A stretch of DNA of 64,000 nt, taken from NCBI GenBank assembly GCA_003427395.1, contig BFEA01000321.1:422648-486647 (forward strand). The letters run 5' to 3'. Both the position numbers and the translations under genes were made by a program. Positions 55,037 through 64,000 of the stretch are shown one piece after another. The stretch's first letter is position 1, and every line of letters starts with the position of its first letter. Under the pieces are notes generated by a model. It had not been told where the DNA came from and did no database searches. It saw nothing but the letters and a program-made list of their open reading frames with translations. The stretch is from Chara braunii. Lineage: Eukaryota > Streptophyta > Charophyceae > Charales > Characeae.

Positions 55037-55984
55037 CAACGGGATAGCTTAGAAACGAGTTTGTGGGACAGTTGAGTGACCCAAATCCTGCCGCACAGTA
55101 CTCGTGATCCCACGGTCAGTATTTTACACGTATTACCCAAAAAAGTAAGAAGATCTTTGTTCCCGCCAGAATCTTTTCAATCGGTTGGGGGTGTGGCCAA
55201 CCCCAAAAGAGGGTGGGGTCGGCCATAGGCCCACTGGATAGAAGATTTTCAGTATTTTACTTGCTGTTGTGCAATTATCTCATTGGGTGGAGCCCTCCTT
55301 CAATGACAGAGTATATATATGGAGGGTGTCAGGATCACTGCTGACAGAAGTCGAGTTTCTTCCAGAAAATGTGGCAGTTACTTTGTTCACTGTTGTTGCA
55401 ACCACCACCATCAGATCATCTGTGATCTGATGGCTGGGAAGCACTCTGCCGTGATTTCCGGTGGCAGGTCTCTGTTTCTTTTTTTTTTTTTTTGCCTTTC
55501 TCCTGTTTTCTCAGCCCAGAAATTCATTCCGTAATGAACCTGTCAGCCCGCTGCCACTGAGTGTCACACTGGATCGGCCAAACTCCTATCCGACTGCTAA
55601 TGGGACCATGCTCCAGAAGCCTGATCGGGCTGTGTTTGCAGATCCCATCTCTTTCTCCGCACTTTTGTAGATTGCAGAGAAAACTCCTCGGCACACAATG
55701 CCAATGTTGTTCCACTTGGCCCTGTTCTTTTTTTCTGACCATATTTTTCAGATCGACGTCCAGAAATGAAGAATTTGGGTAAGTTGGACCTCACCTCAGC
55801 AGCCATCGGATTGCAAGCAATACTGCCTTCTGCTGAAGACAACATTTCACCGTAATCATGAACGCAAGGGAGACATCTTTCCGGTCTGCGACAGCCACGA
55901 TGAAAGTGTGTTGTTTTCGAGGGAAGATGGTAGTGTCGATCAGAGCTAGCACTTTACTACATTGCCAAGTATGGCAACCCAAGG
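55037..55984. other. Intergenic with an 11-bp perfect hairpin
   Basis: CCATCAGATCA/TGATCTGATGG with a 4-nt loop at 55408-55433. GAGGGAAGATGGTAG near 55920 resembles an H111 right end. No gene recognised. Confidence 0.4.
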
Positions 55985-56250
55985 GCATACTCACACAAGG
56001 CCCTCTAAATCGCACAATCCCAAAATCAACGGCCAGATTGAGTCCCTGTAGAAGGACTCGACCTGGCAGCTCATTTTGTGACTCTGCTATTTTGAGGGCA
56101 TATGTGAAAGTATACTCACACTAGGCCCTCAAAATTGCAGACTCGCAAAACGAGCGGCCAGATTGAGTCTTCCCCCTAGAAGGACTTGATCTGGCCGCTG
56201 ATTTTGCGATTCTGCGATTTTGAGTGCCTGGTGTGAGTGCTGAGTATACT
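55985..56250. mobile_element. Two abutting MITEs of the CACTAGGCCCTC family
   Basis: Copy a (55985-56110): CTCACACAAGGCCCTC, GGCCAGATTGAGTCC, then inverted AAGGACTCGACCTGG, GAGGGCATATGTG. Copy b (56108-56250): CACTAGGCCCTCAAAAT, GGCCAGATTGAGTC, inverted GACTTGATCTGGCC, ATTTTGAGTGCCTGGTGTG. AGTATACT occurs on both sides of copy b and may be a target duplication. They share ends with the 1.46-kb element at 39733. Confidence 0.8.
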
Positions 56251-57850
56251 CCATGGGGGATTACCAAAATCATCCTTTCTTGAGGGATTACAGCCCGATG
56301 GTACAGAGGGGAATCTGAAAAGGGACATAATGTGTATGCTTTGTAAGCTAGACTGCAGAAGCTGTGATCTGACCAGGGGCTTTGTGGGGGGAGGAATGAG
56401 ATACTGTCAGAAATGAAGAATACCAGGAACACAGCAGGACGTGAAGCTATAGACCATGCAACGGTGTGACAACACACTGCCTCAAGCACTCAGTCTACAA
56501 GAGGATGGCTGGGGACAGCCCTCGCTCAGCGCAGAAGGCGCCGGGGCATCATGAGGCAACCTGTGGTGGAGAGCAGTAGGGTTAAGGGTTTAAGGAGGTA
56601 TTGAGGAGACAGACATAACATCACTTAATAGGGGGCTGAGGATACGGGGAATTGGCCTAGTCAAGTTCACGTGGGGGCGGTGAGCCCCGAACACGACAAT
56701 GGGCGATTCTGGGCCCGAGACAGGGCCTGTGTATACAGAGCTCCAAGAAGGGAAGGGTAACACTAGCAGCCCCGAGGGAGAATGGAGCCCCGAAGTGTGA
56801 AAGTATGCAGGCCACAACTGAAATAAACAAAAACAAGAATTACAAGATCTGACAATGTATGGCACAAAACAGGGTAAAGCTAGACGTAGGCTGTCAGGTG
56901 GGCAAGCAGCTCAGACTGCTGCGTAGTGCTGCCTGCAAAATTTCACTTTCGCAGATGAGGGCCTCTACTGGCTGTCATCACAACTGCATATTTGTTTAAA
57001 GTTTAAACAAGCAAACTGAATGTTCAGGGATGCCTCGGGTGGCGGGCCCAGGCCGAAAAAGACACAATATGAAAATTGCGACCGCCGGGTCTACGAACAG
57101 GCGCGGGCGGGGGAGGCCTGCCGACCTTGTGGCCTACGAACAGGCTCGGGCTGGGGAGGCCTACTTTGAACTGGCGTGGGCTCTAGCGGTAGATTCGTTC
57201 GACCGATGGCAGTAGCATGGGGCGAGCCGCGGGTTCGGAAACTAGCGGCAAGGCATCGGGCGGGGCGGCGTGTGATAAGCCAGGATCCGTACTCGGCGGC
57301 TTCCTGTACCCTTAAGGGAAAATCCCACGTAAAGCCCCGGAGTGCGGATTCAAGGTAATAGGGAAGAACGGGGCTTCATTTCTTTTTCGTTCTTTCTTTC
57401 TCTTTACGAAAAGAGGGATGGTGTAGAAAATGTAATTCGGGTCTTGCGTGGCTGATTAGCGGCCGCGCCAAGAAATTCAAGAAACAGTTGGGAATTAGGG
57501 GAATAGGAATTTTGAAATTTTTGCGCGCGTGGCTGTTTTTGAACTTTTGCGCGCCTTCCGCTCTGCATCCCGCGCCATCTTCCCTCTTGCTGCGCATTCC
57601 CTTCCTGCATGTCTCTTTATCTTTCCTCTAAGCGAAGTCCGATCCCCGCCTTCTCATTTCCCTGCGAACGATTGGCTGTCTGATTGGGTTGGTCGGGGCA
57701 ATGTGGTGGTAGCGGGAAGCGCACCCACTTGGATGACCACCCCAACCACACAGATCATCCGGCTCGCCTCCTTCGATCCTTCTGGAACGTCTGCCCTTCT
57801 TCTGCCCTGCCCATCTACACCCCATGCTTCACGCTGCCTCTCCGCCGCCT
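56251..57850. other. Intergenic, no gene recognised
   Basis: CTACGAACAGG-GCGGGC-GGGGAGGCCT is a short tandem duplicate near 57092-57160. No convincing coding frame. Confidence 0.35.
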
Positions 57851-57857
57851 TCCGCGC

Positions 57858-57864
57858 TATAAAT
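57858..57864 (+). promoter_or_regulatory. Possible TATA box
   Basis: TATAAAT in a GC-rich setting is followed about 25-30 bp on by a CCTCTCACTCTC pyrimidine stretch, typical of a plant core promoter. The downstream ATG at 57920 opens only a short frame, so any gene would need introns not identified here. Confidence 0.25.
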
Positions 57865-57949
57865 TCTCGCAACCCCTTCCTCTCACTCTCTTTGATCTCG
57901 GCTGCAAGCTGTGCAAGCTATGCGTGAAGCCTGCGGCGCCGGAAAGGCT

Positions 57950-60000
57950 CGACGTGCCCCGTGGTGGCGGAGTGACGGCGGGTGGCAGAGTTAGCGGTAG
58001 ACTTGGGGTAAGGCAGTCGGAGGGACTGAGCGGTGGTGAAGATCAGACGCCGGCAGCGGCAGGGCCTTGTGGCTATGGTTGTCGGTGGTTTTGATGGATT
58101 GGGGACTGCGCCCAGAGCGGCCAGTCGTGAGAATTCTGTATTTTAAGACAAGCTTTTTCTCCATTGCTGCTTTGTCCCCGTGTGATGTGTGCATGATCCC
58201 AATGTGTGGGTGATCCGTTATGCATGTTCGTGTATGAAAGCCTATGGATGTTCAATGTTTCATTGAGGGCTCTATGGGTAGGCGTGTGTGTGTGCGCCTC
58301 CGGGCCTGATGATCGGAATTACCAAGTGGCGGCGAGTGTTGATTGCTTGCATGAGTGCATGAATGCGTCGGTCCCTCCCCCTTTTATTCGCCCTTAACCC
58401 GTGCGAGTGTGGGGGATACGCGTCAACCGCCTTCCGCCGTGTCTCTCTCCCGCATCGTGCGCAGGTCGGGACTCCAAGGGCAGGTGTATAATTTCGGAGA
58501 GATCAGTCATCCGCATCCTCGCGAAGCGGCCGACCTCTTTGTGCCCACCTCGAGGTGCCTGACACCACGTTCAGGTTGATGCTACGAAGGGAGAGAGACA
58601 GAGAGAGAGAGAGCTAGGTGCATCCCTTTTCGGCGGTATTAGTTGGTCTTTGCATGGAGTCAGGTGTCGTCTCGACGGAAGGAAGCGCAGGCCGTGGCCC
58701 GAGCTCGGACCTTGTCGTAGAGCGTTGCAGCACACTTTTGCCCTTTCCGATCGCAGATGACGACGGCGTTTACTGTGATGCGGACGCGCGGAGCCGACTG
58801 CGGCTGCAGCGGGCCTCTATCTGCCTTGGCCTACAGCCAGGGCCTATTCGGCTAGTTGTCTGTTGGGCCTGTGGGACCAGGCTGTGGCCTGACCCCACAG
58901 GCCGTGTGCTGTTTCAGTCCAGTCTAGTCCTGCCCGGTACCACTGTCGGTACCACTGTCGGTACCAGTCCAGTCCAGTCCAGTCCAGTCAGTCCGTTGGG
59001 GTATAACCCAACTGCAGTCTGTATTCTGGTTCATTATGCATTTGCACACGTTGGAGTACGCGCGTGTTGACGCTGGACCCGTTTTCCAGCAGCTGCTGCT
59101 CCCCACCAATAGACAGGAGCTTTGAAAAAAAAAAAAAAAAAAAAGTCTGTGTCGGAGCTGCACTGTCCCTTCCATCTCCATCTCCATCTCGTTCTTCCTC
59201 AACCCTCCGTGTTGATCCTAATGGACCGCCATCCTGACGCGTCCGTCATAGCGGCGCACTGAAATCCATCTTTATAACCCAACCCAGGCGTGCCACATAG
59301 GCGGGAGTGGGTTCATGCTGATTGAGAGGTTTTCTTCCCCGCCTTTAATCTTGCCTTACACAGACCTCACGGTGTTGCCCTGGTCCGCTGTGCACGCCGC
59401 ATGGTGGCCGCAATTTAATTGCCACTGGTGTCATTAGGGGGACTCGTGCTCGTGGCGATGGTTGGTCTTGGGGTAAGAAGGAGCAGTCCGCTTCCCTGAA
59501 CTCTCCCATAACGCGGGTGCCCTCCCCGCCCGGTTTCGAACTTGGGTTCCATCGACCAGCCCGACCCCGGGCGGCACCGTGTCATGCCGACCGCACGGAC
59601 TTGACTAGTCAGATGCCGAAGCCTGAACCCGATTTCAGGACCTCCGCCCCCAAGGCTGCGCGAACCAGGCGCCTCGGGGAATGGAACCCCACTGGGCCCA
59701 CTCCCGTCGGTTTCGTTTTATCTCCTTCCCTCTCTGCTCGTTTTCTTTTTTCCTTTTTTTATTTTTCTAAAGTGACGACTGTCGGTCCGCAGGGCACCGT
59801 TCGCCCATTATTTGCCCTCGGCAACAGCTCAAACCCCTATCCAGGCACCTCGGGTGAAGCAAGAGTTCCCCGTTTCGTCCGGGTGGCTCAACCCCCACGG
59901 CCAAAAATTGGCCACGCCCCTAACTACTCTAATCGGCGTCCGAAGTATGAAACGCCGCGTGGAGCGTGAGGTTTTGTGCATCACAAACGTCCTTTCGTGG
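57950..60000. other. Intergenic, no gene recognised
   Basis: Contains GAGAGA (58600), CAGTC-rich tandem words with a GGTACCACTGTC triplicate (58936-58990), and the SINE at 59069. Other frames are unrecognised. Confidence 0.35.
59069..59144 (+). mobile_element. Poly(A)-tailed SINE, family S1, copy 5 (truncated)
   Basis: GACGCTGGACCCGTTTTCC, AGCAGCTGCTGCTCCCCACC, AATAGACAGGAGCTTTG, then about 20 A. It lacks the second half seen in the copy at 44265. Confidence 0.8.
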
Positions 60001-60010
60001 GGGGGGAGGG

Positions 60011-60011
<1 letters not shown>

Positions 60012-60085
<74 letters not shown>

Positions 60086-60184
60086 TTCCATCGATCGGTT
60101 CGGCCAACAAGTAAGCCTCCAACCCCGCGGCTGGCCTCACGCTACTTCATTGATAGGATGAGCAAAATCGAATGCATCTTCCCA

Positions 60185-60216
<32 letters not shown>

Positions 60217-60221
60217 ACACA

Positions 60222-60273
<52 letters not shown>

Positions 60274-60415
60274 CACACACACGCACACACGCGCGCCCGT
60301 GTAAAAGTGTATGTTTTAATGTTCTAGCGGAAGATACATTCGATTTTGCTCATCGTGTCGACGGAAGTGCTGTGAGGCCAGTGTTGGCCGGTGGGTTGCT
60401 CATCCTATCCATGAA

Positions 60416-60477
<62 letters not shown>

Positions 60478-60563
60478 ACCCTCTCTCTCTCTCTTTCTAA
60501 GTGTATATTTGCATTTTCTAGCAGTAGATTCGTTTGATTTCGCTCATCCTATCAATGAAAGTA

Positions 60564-60622
<59 letters not shown>
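60012..60622. repeat. (GA)n and (CA)n tracts with shared, inverted flanks
   Basis: (GA)n 60013-60082, (CA)n about 60185-60290 and 60585-60625, A run 60455-60478. GATAGGATGAGCAAAATCGA then ATGCATCTTCC (60150) is inverted at GGAAGATACATTCGATTTTG then CTCAT (60328) and again at about 60515-60560. The microsatellites are therefore part of a multi-copy repeat. Confidence 0.85.
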
Positions 60623-60626
<4 letters not shown>

Positions 60627-60643
60627 TCCTTGTCATTTTGCAC

Positions 60644-60716
60644 AGTGGCAGGTTGCTCAGTTGATGCACACATAAAAGTGTTGAATTGCAGACATGAGTT
60701 CGAATCCAGCGGCGAC
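60644..60716 (+). repeat. tRNA-like (SINE head) sequence
   Basis: GGTTGCTCAGTTGATGC (A-box-like) and GAGTTCGAATCCAGC (B box) at suitable spacing. GACATGAGTTCGAA is shared with the element at 24301, so the two are one family. Poor arms exclude a working tRNA. Confidence 0.5.
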
Positions 60717-60840
60717 GACAATGAAATAGTTCTAATTTTCAAACCATCTGAAATACCCCCATAACTTGAGATAAATGTGTGAGGAACAAGCCCTCAAGGG
60801 GCCCTATCAGACATCACATGATTTGGGCTAAGGCCCCCAG

Positions 60841-60872
60841 CAAGCCGAATGCCCACCCTAAGTGAAGGCGGG
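60841..60872. repeat. Isolated AGTGAA-loop hairpin
   Basis: GCCCACC-CTAAGTGAA-GGCGGGC at 60849-60871 has the same 9-nt loop as hairpin B of array 1, about 56 kb away, with a different stem (one A opposite C). Confidence 0.4.
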
Positions 60873-61157
60873 CCTAAATATTCGTCAAAGGCAAAAGTCG
60901 ACATTTCCATATGTGGGTATTCAAGCTCTCGCAGCACGCCAGTTGGTTGGATAGACGCGTGAGCCTCACAAAGCTGCATCATACAGTTGGCTTAGGCCTT
61001 GACAGTTGCGCCTGGGCACATACACACAAAGCAAAGCCGATATATTGGGAAGCAAGCCAACGGCCTTTGCAAAAGCAGTACTGCCGACGCACCTGCCTGG
61101 GAGCCCTGCATAGATGCAGCAAACAGCCCAAGTCTGGAGACTCAGGCCATGCCCAAC

Positions 61158-61878
61158 TGTAACGGGCCCAGGCCCTCAACTGTAGTCTCGGGCCTGGGCA
61201 CAAGGTCTGAGGCCCAACCGGAAGCTACTGGAAGCTTCCAGCCAGGCCACACGCAGCGTCCAGGAGGCTGCCACTTCCACAAAAGGAGTAGGGCAGTCCA
61301 GGCCAGACATTTTGGCCAGTGCAGACAATGTGGAAGTGTTGTTGCGCTATCACTTGATGCTGCACGGCTGCCAAGGGCGCTGACAGGGCGCATAGTGGTG
61401 AAGTGGGGCACTGCAGGGCAGCGGGGCGCACACGGCCATAGCCGGGCTGTTGGGCGCTAGGGGGTACAACTGGTGATCTGGTGGTCTTCAGGGAAGGAGG
61501 CGCAATGTGGGGTAATCAAGGTCTGATTGAGGGTGACGAGATACGTACCTGGTGCATGAAGAGAGGTCAGTTATGGAGTTGACAGTCATGTACATTGGTC
61601 TTCGAGAATCGAAGTGAGCCTGTTGCGTAAACCAGCTGTAGGATAGTCGGGCAGAGTAGGTTGGGCGCTGGGCGCCAAACAGAGAGGAACGACTTTGGAT
61701 ACTGTGTTGGTGTGGCCTACGGGCTTGAACATTGGCTCATTACTTCATTGTATTGCTCTATACTATGGATGGTTTCTCTGTGCATTTTGTACTCTCTGCT
61801 TGGATACGACTACCTGGACATCTGTGTGATTTCGCAACATTGGCTTTCTGTATATCGTTCACACTCATATTCCTTGCA
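61158..61878 (+). mobile_element. Probable 5' LTR of a retrotransposon
   Basis: It begins TGTAACGGGCCCAGG and ends TTGCA (61874-61878), 721 bp, with a GCCCAGGCC/GGGCCTGGGC hairpin near the start. The right border is fixed by the primer-binding site three bases on; the left border is a guess from the TG start. The second LTR is outside the window or absent, so identity of the two ends cannot be tested. Confidence 0.4.
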
Positions 61879-61881
61879 ATT

Positions 61882-61893
61882 TGGTATCAGAGC
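61882..61893 (+). promoter_or_regulatory. Primer-binding site for initiator tRNA-Met
   Basis: TGGTATCAGAGC is the standard complement of the 3' end of plant initiator tRNA-Met, used by many Copia and some Gypsy elements. Confidence 0.65.
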
Positions 61894-63175
61894 TGGTTCG
61901 TGATCGCTGCTTACCTGGCACCGATGACATTGTTACTTGGTGCGCTGACGATGCTTCATGTGCAGTAAGGATACTTTGGCACTGGTTTGTAATAGCGGGG
62001 CCAAGGTGGAGAGGCCGACCGCTGGAAGGCTGTGGCGACAGCGTGGGAACTGTGACGACAACAAATGTATGTATGATGATGAGAGTATGGTGACGTGGCA
62101 TTTTGACTGAGGTGGCACAACATTGCGTTGTGGGTGGTACCGAGGCTAATGACCGATCATCGAAATACACGTCGGCCCAATTGGTGCGAAATCTGTGGTT
62201 GGGTGGCAACTATCTCCAGGTACGTTGTTCCCATTCCTTATCTACCCTCTCAATCTCTTCTTACCGTGAGGAAGTGAGTCCAACTTGAGTGTCCTCTCTT
62301 TTGAAAGGAGTCGTGTGCGATCTATCCTGAGAGACGACATTCTTCCCGGTGGCGCATCTGGTAGGAGAGGGCGGTGCCTCTGAAGGGCCCTGGTCGAAGC
62401 ACGGGTCACGGTCACCATGCCAACCCATGGGAGTAGTACACGCAGGCCATGTTGCTTTGTCCATTGAGGCTCTTTGCTGCGCTGATAGAAGGGGCGTGCG
62501 GACTGACCAGTCCTACGAAGACGCTCCTAGACCGTCTATAAACATTTTTGGTTGGGGTCTGAACTGTCCACTGGCTGTGATCGTCGTCCTGATTGCGACA
62601 TTAAAGAATTCATGAGGACTCTCGAGGGTTGTCCTTAAATTGCCTCTTGATCAGCCAGATCAGTCAGACGTAAGGCTCGTTGCACGCAAGGGTAAACAAA
62701 AGGCAAGCTGGTCATAAGCATACTTCTTGGGCACAGGGGTGGGCCGTGGTTGCACACCTTAGACACCACACCTTGATGATGCTCATGGGTACGTTGGATA
62801 CAGGGGAAGGGGATTCCGATTGAGAACTCAACTGTACATCACTATCTTATCCATTGTGCATACATCTGCTCATTGTAGTTTATTTTTATCTTGATTAGTT
62901 GGTTGACAGACTGCTAACACCTAGCAGACAGCCTAGAGTAGGACTGTAATCTACCATAGTCAGTTCCTCTTAAAACTTTTGTGCAAAACTAATCAAAGAT
63001 AGAGGTGAACTACATGTGCACAGTTTGCGTAGGTGCTGTTGATGCCGCTTGAGTAGGCTAGTAGACTAGGTAACTCGCCAGACATCGATTATTTTATTTA
63101 TTTTTAGAACCGGTCAGATGTATGTTGCGGTAGGTCCCAGAGAGGACATTAGTGCACACAGCGTCTGCCTAGCCC
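61894..63175 (+). other. Leader or decayed interior of the LTR element
   Basis: No gag, protease or polymerase motif was recognised between the primer site and the next open frame. Confidence 0.3.
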
Positions 63176-63469
63176 ATGAGTGGATCAGAGGGTGGGGAGG
63201 ATAGATCTGACGATAGTAGGCAGACACGACGGGATAGCAGTAGGATACCCATTGTGTTCCAAGTTCTACTCCCAGGAGACGAGAGAAGGCTTAGGGCCAA
63301 AGCAAGGATCCGTAATCTAGAAACTACAAGAGAGGCAACAGTGGCAGCTGAACGAGCATTGACAGCAGCCTATGTATCACCCCCGAACATGACTAGGGGC
63401 CATTTTACTGCATGTGGTCATGGTCATGCCTGCGGGGGCCAACCGCGACAAAAAAAAAACGTGATTTAA
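63176..63469 (+). CDS. Short open frame, possible gag N-terminus, partial
   Basis: 97 residues with a charged start (MSGSEGGEDRSDDSRQTRRD) and a likely helix rich in Arg/Ala (RLRAKARIRNLETTREATVA). It ends where A-rich low-complexity sequence and a GT microsatellite begin. It lies 1.3 kb after the primer-binding site on the same strand, where gag would be expected. No family motif is visible. Confidence 0.25.
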   Translation: MSGSEGGEDRSDDSRQTRRDSSRIPIVFQVLLPGDERRLRAKARIRNLETTREATVAAERALTAAYVSPPNMTRGHFTACGHGHACGGQPRQKKNVI

Positions 63470-63662
63470 AAAAAATAGAATTATAGGCAACAAAAAAACA
63501 AAAACGGGGTTGTAGGGTTTGAAATTCCCTACATCCCCATTTTTTTTTTTTTTGATGCTTTTTGGGATTTAAAAAGAATAGAAAACGAAAAAAACAAGTA
63601 TTAAAATCAAAAGAAACACAATAAAAAAACAGAAGTTTTTTTTTCGATTTTTTAATGATTGT

Positions 63663-63783
63663 TGGTGTGTGTGTGTGTGTGTGTGTGTGTGAGTGTGTGT
63701 GTGTGTGTGTGTGTGTCTGTGTGTGTGTGTGCGTGTGTGTGTGTTTGTGTATGTGTGTGTGTGTGTGTTTGCTTGTGTGAGTG

Positions 63784-63826
<43 letters not shown>

Positions 63827-64000
63827 GTGTGTGTGTGTCTGACACTGTCTGTGAATGTGTGTGTGTGCGTGTGTGTCTGTGCGTGTGTATGTGTGTGTGT
63901 GTGTATGTATGCGCGCGTGTGAGTGTGTGCCCGTGTGTGTATGTGCGTGGGCGCGCGCGCGCGCGTGCGCGTGTGTGAGTGTGTGTGTGTGTGTGTGTGT
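63663..64000. repeat. (GT)n microsatellite running into the window end
   Basis: Interrupted GT repeats with GC, GA and GCGC variants. Cys/Val open frames over it are artefacts. Confidence 0.97.

Overview
This is a eukaryotic nuclear window from a streptophyte green plant. The main protein-coding gene is a plant-type multi-FKBP/TPR immunophilin (FKBP62/ROF1 family). Alongside it are U6 snRNA and large-subunit rRNA relics, a piece of mitochondrial nad4, LINE and LTR-retrotransposon relics, tRNA-headed SINEs, several MITE families and very many microsatellites. The repeat load, N gaps and decayed zinc-knuckle/GIY-YIG genes would suit a large charophyte genome such as Chara. That placement is inference, not proof.

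Layout. 0-15 kb: almost no recognisable gene. It holds several separate arrays of short hairpin units (3.54-5.23, 7.13-7.59, 9.89-10.69 and 10.98-11.65 kb). Loops are conserved and stems change on both sides together. An LSU rRNA - U6 - U6 pseudogene cluster lies at 6.36-6.92 kb. 15-19.8 kb: microsatellites, then AT-rich DNA with one foldback. 19.8-28.8 kb: a broken multi-domain gene (CCHC knuckle, coiled coil, SAP-like stretch, GIY-YIG), a palindromic array, a broken Asp/His-rich gene on the minus strand, two mutually inverted foldback elements and a tRNA-headed SINE. 29-33 kb: the FKBP gene, with possible heat-shock elements upstream, an intron acceptor just before the start codon, and decayed duplicates of its own 3' end after the stop. 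33.8-56.3 kb: dense short repeats: a ~111-bp near-perfect hairpin MITE (seven copies), a poly(A)-tailed SINE (five copies), MITEs ending in AAACCACCAGTACACG, and a family starting CACTAGGCCCTC that includes a 1.46-kb foldback. A LINE 3' relic, a nad4 NUMT, a SINE, a MITE and a U6 copy lie side by side at 47.6-50.8 kb. 56-64 kb: no clear gene; microsatellite-flanked repeats, a tRNA-like element, and a probable LTR with an initiator-tRNA primer-binding site entering an element cut off by the window end.

The FKBP gene is the only gene I would call intact. The strongest unexplained signal is the hairpin arrays of the first 12 kb. Their stems keep pairing through compensatory and G-T wobble changes, which is the pattern expected of structured RNA.
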